A stretch of DNA of 64,000 bases from Candidatus Heimdallarchaeota archaeon (GTDB lineage Archaea > Asgardarchaeota > Heimdallarchaeia > Heimdallarchaeales > Kariarchaeaceae), in assembly GCA_026702845.1 (NCBI GenBank), contig JADCLS010000001.1:496001-560000 (forward strand), given 5' to 3'. The position numbers were made by a program, and so were the translations under genes. Below are positions 17,399-26,081 of this stretch, piece after piece. The number at the start of each line of letters is the position of its first letter. Position 1 is the first letter of the stretch. The notes under the pieces were generated by a model that had not been told where the DNA came from, did not search any database, and worked only from the letters and a program-made list of their open reading frames with translations.

Positions 17399-18160
17399 AT
17401 GTGTAGAATGGTCAGTATCTATTCAAACACAGGTATAACCAAGGAACTTCTGATCAATGTATTTGCAGATCTACAACTCATGAGTATGGATGAAACAATC
17501 CACCATGAACTTCATGATCTGGGATTAGAACAATTTTCCAAGGGGAACTGTAAGCATGGTCATGGTTTTGGAATTGCTTTCTACAAAGGAGGCATTCATT
17601 ATAAACATTCTGAAACTGCGATTTATGAGGAGGATGTTACTGATGATTTACTTGATGAGTTGTGTGGGTCTACTATTGTGCTTATTCATGCTCGGTTGGC
17701 ATCTCCTGGATTAGCAATTAACCGGTCAATGGTGCATCCATTTGTGGGAGAAAGTAATAAGCATGAAGTGACACTTGTACATAATGGTACTGTAAAAGAT
17801 CAGGATGCAATTCCATATAATAGATCAAAATATCGGACTAATGGAATCCAATCCGATTCTCAAAAATTACTCTTCGCCATTTTGAGTAAACTTGATGAGG
17901 GTGAGAGTGATATGAAATCCATTTTATCCTCTCTGTATAATTCTTTACCTGAGACAAATGGAAATAATCTGTTCATTATATTTGACAACGCTTTGTGGAT
18001 AACTAGCATGTTTGAGAAATACCCCATTTATTTTACTATGCAATATATAAAACTAGATCATGCAGTAGTTGTGGCATCGGAGAGTATGCCAAGACTAGGG
18101 AATAATTGGAAACCAATTGAAAATGGAACGATAGCCCAAATAACCATGGAATTTAACTAG
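17399..18160 (+). CDS. Class II glutamine amidotransferase domain protein
   Basis: A 253-aa Ntn-type amidotransferase of the YafJ/EgtC-like group (COG0121). The nucleophile Cys2 follows the initiator Met (MCRMVS). GHGFGIAFYKGG and LIHARLASPG form the glutamine site, and VHNGTV is the NG oxyanion motif. There is no synthase domain, so it either works with a separate partner or acts as an amidohydrolase. The 3' end overlaps the Rab-like GTPase gene on the other strand by 8 nt. Confidence 0.85.
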   Translation: MCRMVSIYSNTGITKELLINVFADLQLMSMDETIHHELHDLGLEQFSKGNCKHGHGFGIAFYKGGIHYKHSETAIYEEDVTDDLLDELCGSTIVLIHARLASPGLAINRSMVHPFVGESNKHEVTLVHNGTVKDQDAIPYNRSKYRTNGIQSDSQKLLFAILSKLDEGESDMKSILSSLYNSLPETNGNNLFIIFDNALWITSMFEKYPIYFTMQYIKLDHAVVVASESMPRLGNNWKPIENGTIAQITMEFN

Positions 18161-18707
18161 CAATATGCTTAGTGATGGTATCAAAACATGCATCTACCCC
18201 CTCACCAGTCATGGATGAGGTCTCAATAAAGCCAATAATATTAGGCTTGAGTTCAGAGCTTGCACTGAAAGAATTGATGATTTTCTGAATATCAGTTAAT
18301 CGCAATTTTCGTTGTTCGATTAAGTCCAACTTCGTGCCAACGAGTAGTATGGGTAATGTTGTATTGTAGTTATTAGCAGCCAAAAAATCATGTATCCATA
18401 CAGCCAAATTGTTGATGCTTTCAGGTCGTGTCAAATCAAACACAACGATAGCTCCTTGAGAATTTCTGAGAAAATTCATTCTTAATGAACTAATACTATT
18501 TATTCCTGCAACATCACAAATTCTAAGGCCATATCGTTTATGTTCAAGGTTGAAATTATTCTTGAATGTAAACTGTGCACCTATAGTCAGTACTTCATCT
18601 ATTCTGAATTCTTGGCTGCTGAACTTTCTGACTAGACTAGTCTTCCCTGTTGCTGCATCTCCCAATACGGAGATTGCTATAATTTCTGGTTTATGATCTA
18701 ACACCAA
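18153..18707 (-). CDS. Rab/Ras-like small GTPase
   Basis: A 184-aa eukaryote-like small GTPase. G1 GDAATGKTS (16-24), switch I with TIGAQFT, G3 DVAG (D and G present, but not the usual TAGQ, so the catalytic Gln is replaced), G4 TKLD in GTKLDL, G5 ETSSMTG. The effector sequence is Rab-like. The tail has no Cys, so prenylation is not expected. Many Asgard genomes carry dozens of such genes. The Gln loss suggests slow hydrolysis or dependence on a partner. Confidence 0.9.
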   Translation of the reverse strand: MVLDHKPEIIAISVLGDAATGKTSLVRKFSSQEFRIDEVLTIGAQFTFKNNFNLEHKRYGLRICDVAGINSISSLRMNFLRNSQGAIVVFDLTRPESINNLAVWIHDFLAANNYNTTLPILLVGTKLDLIEQRKLRLTDIQKIINSFSASSELKPNIIGFIETSSMTGEGVDACFDTITKHIAS

Positions 18708-19090
18708 CGATCGCCAAACTTGCCCTTACCAATAGTTATGCTACATTATTATAAAAAGTTGCCTCGTTGGAAGGTTATCCAAGGAAATGAGAATTATGTT
18801 GTCAAAATAACTGTAGGTAGTAACACTACATTCTAGCACGATTAGGAATAATCAAGCGCGACTCGAATTAGTATATGGGAAAATGATGCTGAGATGTACT
18901 CCCTTTATTCCCCCAATCTCTATCACTAGAGAATCCCCGATTGAGTGCTCATCACCAGCTATTTGGTTTTCTCAAGTGTAGCTAGCTCCAACCATCTCAG
19001 CATAATATTTTCACCAGTAAACCAATAAAGTATTTGTTACAGTTCATAGAAATTCAATTGCTTTTCTAATAAATATAGCCCTTATTTCAT
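18708..19090. other. 383-bp intergenic region upstream of Rab-like gene
   Basis: No gene is supported here. The region holds the promoter of the Rab-like gene, the terminator side of a small helical-protein gene, and an extended inverted-repeat structure at 18886-19003 listed separately. No tRNA-like TpsiC signature is seen. Confidence 0.5.
18886..19003. ncRNA. Candidate structured RNA closed by an 11-bp perfect inverted repeat
   Basis: ATGCTGAGATG at 18886-18896 is the exact reverse complement of CATCTCAGCAT at 18993-19003. The 96-nt interior has further pairing: TCTCTA-TCAC-TAGAGA near 18917-18932 inside a CAATC/GATTG pair, and AGCTA/TAGCT pairing near 18957-18983. A branched fold with a long closing stem is thus possible on either strand. 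On the minus strand TTTT follows the closing stem. It does not show SRP RNA, RNase P or 5S signatures. It could be an unknown small RNA, or an operator or DNA hairpin. Confidence 0.35.
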
Positions 19091-19432
19091 CTAACTTGAT
19101 TTCAGTGCAAGGATAAAATTAGATAGTTTGGAAAGAAGGTCTGCTTCCTCAGGAGAGATAATGTCATCCCTTTTTGCGGCTCTCTCAGCCTCTTCATAGA
19201 TCTTGTCAAGTAAGCTATGGAGCTTCCCTAACTCGTCACTGGTAATTACCCCATCTTTCATAGCTAGTGTCAAGTATTCATCATAGGAGATAGCAGTCTG
19301 CATTGCTTTAGCAATTATTCTTGTCTCATCTACACTCAATTTATTATCATTTAGTAGAGCTGTGTGTCTCAATAATTCAAAGATTTCCTGATCTGTGGTT
19401 GGCATATTACCAAGATTATGAATTCCTATCAT
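19091..19432 (-). CDS. Small helical protein, paralogue of the one at 42914-43255
   Basis: A 113-aa all-helical protein with EF-hand-like spacing (NKLSVDETRII, MKDGVITSDELGKL, RDDIISPEEADLL) that recurs at about 40-residue intervals. The same pattern occurs in the 113-aa protein at 42914-43255, and the two align over about 95 residues (DE.RI ... TS.E ... L..KI ... IIS.EE..LL). They are probably paralogues of an Asgard-specific family. Function unknown. There are no membrane helices. Confidence 0.6.
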   Translation of the reverse strand: MIGIHNLGNMPTTDQEIFELLRHTALLNDNKLSVDETRIIAKAMQTAISYDEYLTLAMKDGVITSDELGKLHSLLDKIYEEAERAAKRDDIISPEEADLLSKLSNFILALKSS

Positions 19433-19565
19433 TTAAATAATTACCCCATTTTCTTGAGAGACGCAAAATAAGGAATACTTTCTTCATCATCTCACTATTA
19501 TTTCTTGCTTCAGAATATGGCAGGTCTATCGTATTGCTTTTAATAATCTATGCGAGAACTAGTAC

Positions 19566-19775
19566 ATGCAAGAAATAGGAAAAGCAGAAGCAAGAGTTGA
19601 GAAACCAAAGTGGGAACATCTAATGAATTTTGTGGCTGCAATATTTTTGCTTTATTTTCTTTTTGAGGTATACAGACCATTGGTGATCCTTGGTATCCTT
19701 TTCTTGGTATACTCAACTATTAAGTATTATCGTGATAAGAAACATTACATGAGAGAACATTCAGGAGAATTATAA
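19566..19775 (+). CDS. Small two-helix membrane protein
   Basis: A 69-aa protein with a polar N-terminus, two adjacent hydrophobic helices (LMNFVAAIFLLYFLFEVY and LVILGILFLVYSTIKYY) and a basic tail. It has its own AT-rich upstream region. No family is recognised. The gene is short but composition and codon use look coding. Confidence 0.5.
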   Translation: MQEIGKAEARVEKPKWEHLMNFVAAIFLLYFLFEVYRPLVILGILFLVYSTIKYYRDKKHYMREHSGEL

Positions 19776-20374
19776 GTACATTTTCCTTCTTAAACTCATA
19801 CAATAAGGTGAAAATAATTGAAAACTAAGAATAAGAAGGAATTGCACTTGTTCAGCATTTTGCTTTCGTAAAGGTTATTTTTTGAGCACCAACCCATTTA
19901 CATATATAAAGGTGACCGAGTTCTGACATGGGTTAGGGTAATATTTTTTAAATTGATCCTCGTTTCCTTCAACCCCAGTTATATGCAAAAATTTCCTATT
20001 CTAAAGGGCCAGAATTAGTAAAACAGCTTCCGCCTATGTCTCGCAGTCTGAAACCCTATCATTTTGTAAATACAAAACGATATCATATATAAATCAAACT
20101 AAGCGGGATTTAGCGCTATTTAGAGAATGCAAGTCACGGAAATTCAAAATATGTGGTTTTCAAGCTCCAGAGATACATTTTCGTACAGAGGATAACTTTT
20201 CTAGAAAAAAGTTTCCTTTTTTTCTTTTTACTCCATTTGAGTGAAAAAAGTGGCGCTTTTTTTTGAATCGATTGGCGGTATCCCTCAGTATCTTTATATA
20301 CCGCCAATCACAATTATTATGTATAGCACGTAGATTCCTTCTCAGATTTTAATTGATTTGAGGAGTGGTCGTGA
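19776..20374. other. 599-bp non-coding leader and promoter region of the TFIIB gene
   Basis: No convincing ORF is seen. It has a near-palindrome (ATTTTGT-AAAT-ACAAAAC, about 20070-20090) close to a TATA-like CATATATAAAT, T-rich tracts near 20210-20270, and the strong 12-bp inverted repeat at 20270-20309. The length is unusual for this gene-dense window, so more than one promoter or a small RNA may be present. Confidence 0.45.
20270..20309 (+). promoter_or_regulatory. 12-bp perfect inverted repeat overlapping the TATA box of the TFIIB gene
   Basis: GATTGGCGGTAT (20270-20281) is the exact reverse complement of ATACCGCCAATC (20298-20309), with a 16-nt spacer. A TATA-like TTTATATA (20293-20300) overlaps the start of the right arm. 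The position about 60-100 nt before the TFIIB start suggests an operator for autoregulation or a regulator dimer. As a hairpin it would have a 12-bp stem. Confidence 0.5.
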
Positions 20375-21358
20375 GTGAGAGTGAAAAAAATGATAAATAG
20401 AAATTCTTGTCCTGAATGTAATTCCAATAATCTTGTTAATACCACCAGCAACGTAGTCTGTGGATCTTGTGGACTTGTACTTGAGAAGATTATTGATACA
20501 ACCGGGACACCTACCTACAATACAAACGAAATCAATACATCAAGAGCTGGACCAGCATTAACCAATCTTAAAGCTGATTATGGATTATCAACTGAGATAG
20601 GTACTGCTTCAAGCGATGCCATGGGAAGTAAGCTTAGTTCTGCCCAGAGACATAGAATGAGAAGACTTAGATGGATTAACTCAAGATCAAGCAAGTCTGA
20701 AATTAGAAACTTGAGAACTGCACTCAGAGAATTGAAGAGATTGAGTGCTGCCCTGGGTCTTAATAGTGAAACTCAGAGCACCGCTTCACTGTATTATCGT
20801 AAAGCATTGAAAGCAAAATTAATCAGAGGAAGATCAATAAACTCCATGGTTGCAGCCAGTGTCTATCTAGCTGCCCGAAATCACAAATTTGCCATCATAC
20901 TCAAAGACTTAGAGCGTCATTCCAATGTGGAAAAGAAGGTAATTGCCAGGTGTATGAGAGTATTGATGACCGACCTTAAGATTAAACCAAAACTAACAGG
21001 AGCAATGGATCACATCCCACGTCTAGTATCAAAATTAGAACTCACTCACGAGACAGAGACTCAAGCCAGAAGGATCCTTGATGAAGCAAGAAAGAATAAA
21101 TTGGATGTGGGTAAATCCCCTATGTCTGTGGCCGCAGCTGCCATCTATCTAGCCTGTTTGAGGACTGGTGAGAGAAGAACCCAACAACAAGTTGCAGAAG
21201 CTGCTCAGACTACCCCAGTCACTCTCAGAAATAGGTTTAGAGCAATTAGTAAGAATTTAACAATCGATGTCGAGGTAAGACGAGGTGCAGCTGCTGTACC
21301 CGTATTCTTTAGACCTCCAGTGCGTCTAGGCAGAGAATCTATGTATGATGAATTCTAA
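20375..21358 (+). CDS. tfb: Transcription initiation factor TFIIB
   Basis: A 327-aa TFB. The N-terminal zinc ribbon has CPEC and CGSCG (about 14-40), followed by a short B-finger/linker region and two cyclin folds (about 115-215 and 220-315) with typical repeat signatures (SMVAASVYLAAR and SVAAAAIYLACL). It bridges TBP-bound promoter DNA to RNA polymerase. The GTG at 20375 is chosen because GAGGAG at 20360-20365 sits 9 nt upstream; the GTG at 20371 leads to a stop after nine codons. Confidence 0.95.
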   Translation: MRVKKMINRNSCPECNSNNLVNTTSNVVCGSCGLVLEKIIDTTGTPTYNTNEINTSRAGPALTNLKADYGLSTEIGTASSDAMGSKLSSAQRHRMRRLRWINSRSSKSEIRNLRTALRELKRLSAALGLNSETQSTASLYYRKALKAKLIRGRSINSMVAASVYLAARNHKFAIILKDLERHSNVEKKVIARCMRVLMTDLKIKPKLTGAMDHIPRLVSKLELTHETETQARRILDEARKNKLDVGKSPMSVAAAAIYLACLRTGERRTQQQVAEAAQTTPVTLRNRFRAISKNLTIDVEVRRGAAAVPVFFRPPVRLGRESMYDEF

Positions 21359-21500
21359 GTAAGATAATTTCAATTCTTTTCACCTCACCTCACTCTAATC
21401 TATCTAAAACACAAAGAAATCAATGTTTAGGTCAATTGTTTTTATTTTATTAGTTAGTTTAATAATCCATATTTTAAGTACTGTATTTGAAGGTATTTTA

Positions 21501-22310
21501 GTGGAATTCAAGGATGATGAGCCAACTCCATTTGAAAAAGATGGGATTGCAGGAGATGTAACTGATTTTGATGCAAAAATATTTTCGACCATTAAGGATA
21601 TTTTGTATGATAAACTCAGTCAGGGAGGACATTCCTATACTCCACCTGTATTTGAATTTCGTGCCTCAAGTATAGCGTATTGTAAGAGGAAAATCTTGTT
21701 GAAAAAAAATAGATTTCATTTTCTAAATGATGAACAGTTGAAGTTACTACCTGATACAGAGGAGGAGGAAGACACTCCCAACACATTTGGCTCAAGTGTT
21801 GTTGGGCAGCTTATCCATGAGACTTTTCAGGATGCTCTGAAGGAGAGATTAGGTGAGGCAGTCAAGATAGAAGAGGAAATATCAGTAGAAGTTGGTGCAC
21901 GTAAGGCAAAATTAGTTGGTCATTATGATTTGCTTCTTGAGGTAGAAGGAGAGCAAGTGGTTATTGATATCAAGAGTACAACATCAAAACGTACATACTT
22001 ACCAAAACAAGCACATCTCAAACAACTCATGGCTTATCAAGGTATGCTGGGAGGTATCAAAGGAGCTATTCTCTATGTCCATCGGAATGATTTTGAGATC
22101 TCCTATGTTCCTCAGGAATTTGACAAGCAAGTGTTTTCAGCGATAATACGAAAAGTATCTCAATTAGCTCGATACGAAGCAGAAAAGGAACTTCCTCCTG
22201 CTATACCCGATCTTCCTGATGAATGCGGCACTTCATACTGGAAATGCGATTATTACCCACTTTGTTTTCCAGAAGATAGTTTGGATGATTTTGAGGTAGT
22301 TGAAGATTAA
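21501..22310 (+). CDS. Cas4/RecB-type PD-(D/E)XK nuclease with Fe-S cysteines
   Basis: About 270 aa. Core motifs are GQLIHETFQDAL (His), VGHYDLLLEVEG (D), VIDIKST (DxK) and the QLMAYQ helix. Cysteines at SIAYCKRK and the C-terminal CGTSYWKCDYYPLC fit the four ligands of Cas4/AddB-type [4Fe-4S] clusters. There is no CRISPR array or cas1/cas2 in the window. Start: the ORF is open from an ATG at 21423, which would add a hydrophobic helix, but GAAGG at 21489-21493 is seven bases before a GTG at 21501 and the upstream part is AT-rich like a promoter. I prefer 21501. Probably a DNA end-processing or repair nuclease. Confidence 0.82.
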   Translation: MEFKDDEPTPFEKDGIAGDVTDFDAKIFSTIKDILYDKLSQGGHSYTPPVFEFRASSIAYCKRKILLKKNRFHFLNDEQLKLLPDTEEEEDTPNTFGSSVVGQLIHETFQDALKERLGEAVKIEEEISVEVGARKAKLVGHYDLLLEVEGEQVVIDIKSTTSKRTYLPKQAHLKQLMAYQGMLGGIKGAILYVHRNDFEISYVPQEFDKQVFSAIIRKVSQLARYEAEKELPPAIPDLPDECGTSYWKCDYYPLCFPEDSLDDFEVVED

Positions 22311-22972
22311 TCTGTCATCATCCCAAATTTTCTACGAGTAAATCTAACTAACTTTCTTCGTATACCTATTCGCTTACCTCTTGCAATCGCCTTTGGTAAT
22401 GAATCCAGTACATCTTCAATAGTATTGCACTCAGGTAATTCATTGTATGCATATGCGAATTCTTCTTTCCTATGACAATCACTGTTTCCAAGCTTGGCTA
22501 TATCCATCATTTCAGATCTTTTCTTTGCTTTCCAATTAAAATAATTAAATAACGAGGATGCATTGAGGGTTTCAATACCTAGCACTCCTGACTGCCTCCA
22601 TTTCTCACCACTTCCTGAACGTAAAAAATCATATGGATGAGGGGTTATACATGCTACTTTTACACCAAGCTCCTCTCCCAGTTCCTTCACTCGTTTAACT
22701 GTATCTGCCATGCTAAGATCTCTCTCGATGGTAGGTAACCAACCATATACAAGGAGATGTCCATCCTTTGTACTCACTTCTTGTCCAGGGACCCATAACA
22801 GACCTTTAGTCTCCTGCTGCAACACTTTGATTACCTCATGACTTCGTGTATCATTATGATCTGTGATTGATATAATATCAATCCCCTTTGATTTTGCTTC
22901 TTGTATGTAATTTCTGATGGGAACTTTCGAATCCCATGAAAATTCAGAATGTACGTGCAGATCTGCTTTCAC
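22307..22972 (-). CDS. PHP-domain metal-dependent phosphoesterase
   Basis: A 221-aa protein. ADLHVHSEFS (H5, H7) begins the PHP domain. SITDHNDTRSH carries the D-H pair, PGQEVST the Glu, ITPHPYD a further His, and NSDCHRKEE the last D-H, as in the TrpH/YciV family, which acts on nucleotide or oligonucleotide 3'-phosphates. The 3' end overlaps the Cas4-like nuclease by 4 nt on the other strand. Confidence 0.88.
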   Translation of the reverse strand: MKADLHVHSEFSWDSKVPIRNYIQEAKSKGIDIISITDHNDTRSHEVIKVLQQETKGLLWVPGQEVSTKDGHLLVYGWLPTIERDLSMADTVKRVKELGEELGVKVACITPHPYDFLRSGSGEKWRQSGVLGIETLNASSLFNYFNWKAKKRSEMMDIAKLGNSDCHRKEEFAYAYNELPECNTIEDVLDSLPKAIARGKRIGIRRKLVRFTRRKFGMMTD

Positions 22973-23119
22973 AATCCTTGAATTAAATGGTTCTATTTTA
23001 GCCTAGACATACTTACACGATAATTTGAGTATCTGATTTTGATTATCTCAAATTTCGATAGATGGAGAAAAAATATCTTAATCGAAATGATTATATTCAT
23101 TTCTGAGATATTACTAGTA

Positions 23120-23782
23120 ATGCAAAGCATGCTCTCTTCTGAACAAGAGAAAATATACAGCTATTGGGATGATATTCCCACAATCAAACGATTAGATCAG
23201 CAAATCATAGATGCAATTGTTGAGGTGGAGGTCAGGGAATTAATTCTTAAAATAATGAGAAATGGAATACATGATGATATATTCAATACAGGTACTCCAA
23301 GAGTTAGACATGCTATGACACCAAAAACATTGTTAGAATTGGTGAATTTGCAGCTAAAAAAACCAGTTAAACTATCTAATATTTATTTTCACCTGGATAA
23401 GTTGAAAGAATTTGAAATGATCAAATCTGTGGCAATCTTATACGAGGGTAAATACAAGCAGACTTATTTTGGACGGACATCAAAATTATATGTGTTTAAT
23501 AAGAACAAAAACAGAGATATTGAGAATATGAAGATTGCGGAGAGTGTAATCAAGACCCTCAACCCAGAACTTTCAGAAGAGAGTATTTCTGAGGCAGTGA
23601 AGCAGTATTTAAACAGGAAAAACAATTCCCGAGAAAAGATTTTTGATTGGTTCACAAAGCATGAACAGGATTTACGAAAGAAGGAATTCGATACATTAAG
23701 TATTTGGAATATTTTGGAAGAGCTACTACAAATCGATAACTCAACCGAGATTAAATTATTACGAAATCTAATGAAATTCTAG
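23120..23782 (+). CDS. Winged-helix DNA-binding protein
   Basis: About 220 aa. A winged-helix domain is seen at TPKTLLELVNLQLKKPVKLSNIYFHLDKLKEFEMI with a wing following (ArsR/PadR-like, about residues 60-110). The rest is helical and charged. The frame opens at a TTG (23039), but a TATA-like TTATATTCAT lies at 23090-23100 and the ATG at 23120 is about 25 nt downstream, which fits a leaderless transcript. The stop overlaps the next gene region (the next start is at the adjacent base). Confidence 0.6.
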   Translation: MQSMLSSEQEKIYSYWDDIPTIKRLDQQIIDAIVEVEVRELILKIMRNGIHDDIFNTGTPRVRHAMTPKTLLELVNLQLKKPVKLSNIYFHLDKLKEFEMIKSVAILYEGKYKQTYFGRTSKLYVFNKNKNRDIENMKIAESVIKTLNPELSEESISEAVKQYLNRKNNSREKIFDWFTKHEQDLRKKEFDTLSIWNILEELLQIDNSTEIKLLRNLMKF

Positions 23783-24061
23783 GTGGATTTATTGAAACAC
23801 TGGAGGAAATTATTACTGGCAATCTCAATTGTTAGTGTAGTCTTATGGTATTTTTTTAATTTCCCTCTTTTTTTGATGTTGTTTTTCCCCCCGATATTGT
23901 TGCGCAGGAACAAGCCAATTGGGCCAGAGATGCAATATTGTAGTAATTGTGGTCAGTTGGCGAATTCCAATTGGAGATATTGTCCTAATTGTTCGTATGG
24001 TCTCCAAAAAACTTCCCAACAAGATAATATGTATGTTAATTATAAGAGTTCAGATGAATAA
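23783..24061 (+). CDS. Small membrane protein with zinc ribbon
   Basis: A 92-aa protein starting at a GTG right after the stop of the winged-helix gene. Two hydrophobic helices are near the N-terminus (LLLAISIVSVVLWYFF and FPLFLMLFFPPILL), followed by a double-CxxC zinc ribbon (CSNCGQL ... CPNCS). Such zinc-ribbon membrane proteins are frequent in archaea and of unknown function. It is likely co-transcribed with the regulator. Convergent with gap. Confidence 0.62.
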   Translation: MDLLKHWRKLLLAISIVSVVLWYFFNFPLFLMLFFPPILLRRNKPIGPEMQYCSNCGQLANSNWRYCPNCSYGLQKTSQQDNMYVNYKSSDE

Positions 24062-24080
24062 AACTGATTAATTTAATGAA

Positions 24081-25112
24081 TTATACTCCTAATTCAAAGA
24101 CTTCATGGGCGAGTTCAGCGATCCGTGTTGAATACCCATATTCATTGTCATACCAGGCTAGTACCTTTACTAGATTTTTATCAACAACATGAAGATAGGG
24201 TTTGTCTATAATTGCTGATCGAGTATCACCATTGAAATCTGAGGAGACCAAGCTTCTCCATTCCACACCAATGATCCCCTTGAGATTACCTTTCTCTGCC
24301 TCTGTATATGCAGCACCAAGGTCTTCCTCTGTGACCTCTGTTTTCAGTGTCGCTGTGAGATCAACAACTGATACATTTGCAGTTGGTACTCTTGTAGCAA
24401 ATCCATCCAATTTTCCTTGGAGATGTGGCATAACTACACCTATAGCTTTACTAGCACCAGTGGATGTGGGAAACATATTTAGACCTGCAGCTCTTCCTCT
24501 TCTGAAATCACTGTGTAAAGAATCCAGCAGTCGCTGATCATTAGTATAACTATGAATTGTATTGAAAATCCCTGATTCAAAACCAAAAGCATCATCTAGT
24601 ACTTTCACAGTGGTTGCAAGACAATTTGTTGTACAAGAAGCATTGGAAATTATATTATGGTTTTTTGGATCATAATCACCATTATTTACTCCTCTTACTA
24701 CCGTCACATCAACATCTGCTGGTGTTTTTGCAGGTGCAGAAAGAATTACTTTCTTGGCTCCAGCATCAATGTGCTTCTGTAGATTGGCTCTATCTCTGAA
24801 GAAACCAGTGCATTCTATTACAATATCAACATCTTCCTCTTCCCATGGTAACTCTGCTGGATTCTTTATTGAAGGAACAAAAAATTCATCACCATTGATG
24901 GTAATGGAGTCTTTTGTTACTTCCACAGTACCGTCAAATTTTCCATGTACACTGTCAAACTCAAATAGATGAGCTAACTGATCATTATTCGCGATATCAT
25001 TGATCGCTACTATATCGACAGGTTTACCGTTAGCATTCAAATCCATCAATGATCTAAGCACTACTCGGCCAATCCGTCCAAATCCGTTTATTGCAATTTT
25101 TGGAACTGCCAT
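24081..25112 (-). CDS. gap: NAD-dependent glyceraldehyde-3-phosphate dehydrogenase, bacterial/eukaryotic type I
   Basis: A 343-aa classical GAPDH. KIAINGFGRIGR is the Rossmann start, INDIAN carries the Asp that favours NAD over NADP, and SNASCTTNC holds the catalytic Cys (about 155). A conserved C-terminal NEYGYSTR is present. Archaea usually carry the unrelated archaeal type II enzyme, so a type I gene implies acquisition from bacteria or an Asgard-specific trait. It converts glyceraldehyde-3-phosphate and phosphate to 1,3-bisphosphoglycerate, reversibly. The window also has a class I aldolase (36208-37113). Confidence 0.95.
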   Translation of the reverse strand: MAVPKIAINGFGRIGRVVLRSLMDLNANGKPVDIVAINDIANNDQLAHLFEFDSVHGKFDGTVEVTKDSITINGDEFFVPSIKNPAELPWEEEDVDIVIECTGFFRDRANLQKHIDAGAKKVILSAPAKTPADVDVTVVRGVNNGDYDPKNHNIISNASCTTNCLATTVKVLDDAFGFESGIFNTIHSYTNDQRLLDSLHSDFRRGRAAGLNMFPTSTGASKAIGVVMPHLQGKLDGFATRVPTANVSVVDLTATLKTEVTEEDLGAAYTEAEKGNLKGIIGVEWRSLVSSDFNGDTRSAIIDKPYLHVVDKNLVKVLAWYDNEYGYSTRIAELAHEVFELGV

Positions 25113-25189
25113 TTCAACTAGGTTTACTCGGTTTACGTTAAAAAGGATATAGAAGGTGGCTATTTAAATGATTAACTTCTCAGATTCTT

Positions 25190-25948
25190 CTATACAAACA
25201 TACCATGATCTGAGTTTTCTAGTAATTCAGTTTTTTCAGCGATATCTTTTGCCCCTTGTTCTTCAATTTCTAGGCTTTTTCCTTCATCTTCCAATTCTTC
25301 AATATCTATCTTGATATCAAATATTGTACCTAGAGTTTTTAATGCCAATGCAGCGGCAGATGGATCTGGTCTAGCTCTCTCCGCATAAGGGAGTAGTAGA
25401 ACTGCCGACCGATGGTAAAATTCAGCATAGAGCATTACCAAAGCAGCAGGACCAGTAACATAGAGACCTTCATCCATAAGTGGTACTTTGGGTCCTAGTG
25501 ATTCTTGGTCATAGGCCTTGGTTTTTACAATCGTTAAATCAAATTCCTCATCTGATTGATAACGTTTATCCAATCCTCCGATTTGAACTATATGGGCAAT
25601 CTCATGGATTTTGGCCCATTTAACAATAGCCTCAGCTATCGATCTCTGTTCATATTTATATGGTTCAAAGTGAGTTGCTAGGATTAGTAGATTGTTATAT
25701 CTGTAAAGCTCAAAAGGAGCTCGAATTTTTTCATTACTAATTGAAACAAATGGCGGAATGAAATCACTGTTTATATATCCTATCAGTCGTACATCAAGGT
25801 GATTGAGCAGGTGATTTATTGATAGATATCCGACTCTACCCAGTCCGAAATATCCTCCAACCAACACACAATCAGTTAAATCTTGTTCCTCATCAAATAA
25901 TATGAATTCTATGGTGGATTTCTCTGCTTTGGATTCAGGTGCACTCAT
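25190..25948 (-). CDS. PAC2-family protein (proteasome assembly chaperone-like)
   Basis: About 253 aa, COG2047/PAC2-like. Visible elements are VLVGGYFGLGRVGYLSINHL, a strand with LLILATHFEP, and HIVQIGGLDKR, followed by an acidic tail. In eukaryotes PAC2 assists 20S proteasome assembly; archaeal homologues are thought to do the same. The frame extends upstream to 26059, but the ATG at 25948 (MSAPESK) removes an unlikely N-terminal extension. It is divergent from the Urm1-like gene, whose product also belongs to ubiquitin-type biology. Confidence 0.78.
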   Translation of the reverse strand: MSAPESKAEKSTIEFILFDEEQDLTDCVLVGGYFGLGRVGYLSINHLLNHLDVRLIGYINSDFIPPFVSISNEKIRAPFELYRYNNLLILATHFEPYKYEQRSIAEAIVKWAKIHEIAHIVQIGGLDKRYQSDEEFDLTIVKTKAYDQESLGPKVPLMDEGLYVTGPAALVMLYAEFYHRSAVLLLPYAERARPDPSAAALALKTLGTIFDIKIDIEELEDEGKSLEIEEQGAKDIAEKTELLENSDHGMFV

Positions 25949-26081
25949 AAGGTGAGGTGGGTGATCATATATTATAATTTTGCTAATACCGACTTCGATT
26001 ACGACAGTAAAAAACCTCAAGATTTGCTTGTAAAAGCTATACGCAAATCCGTGACACATCAGAAATATTATCTTTTATCTA

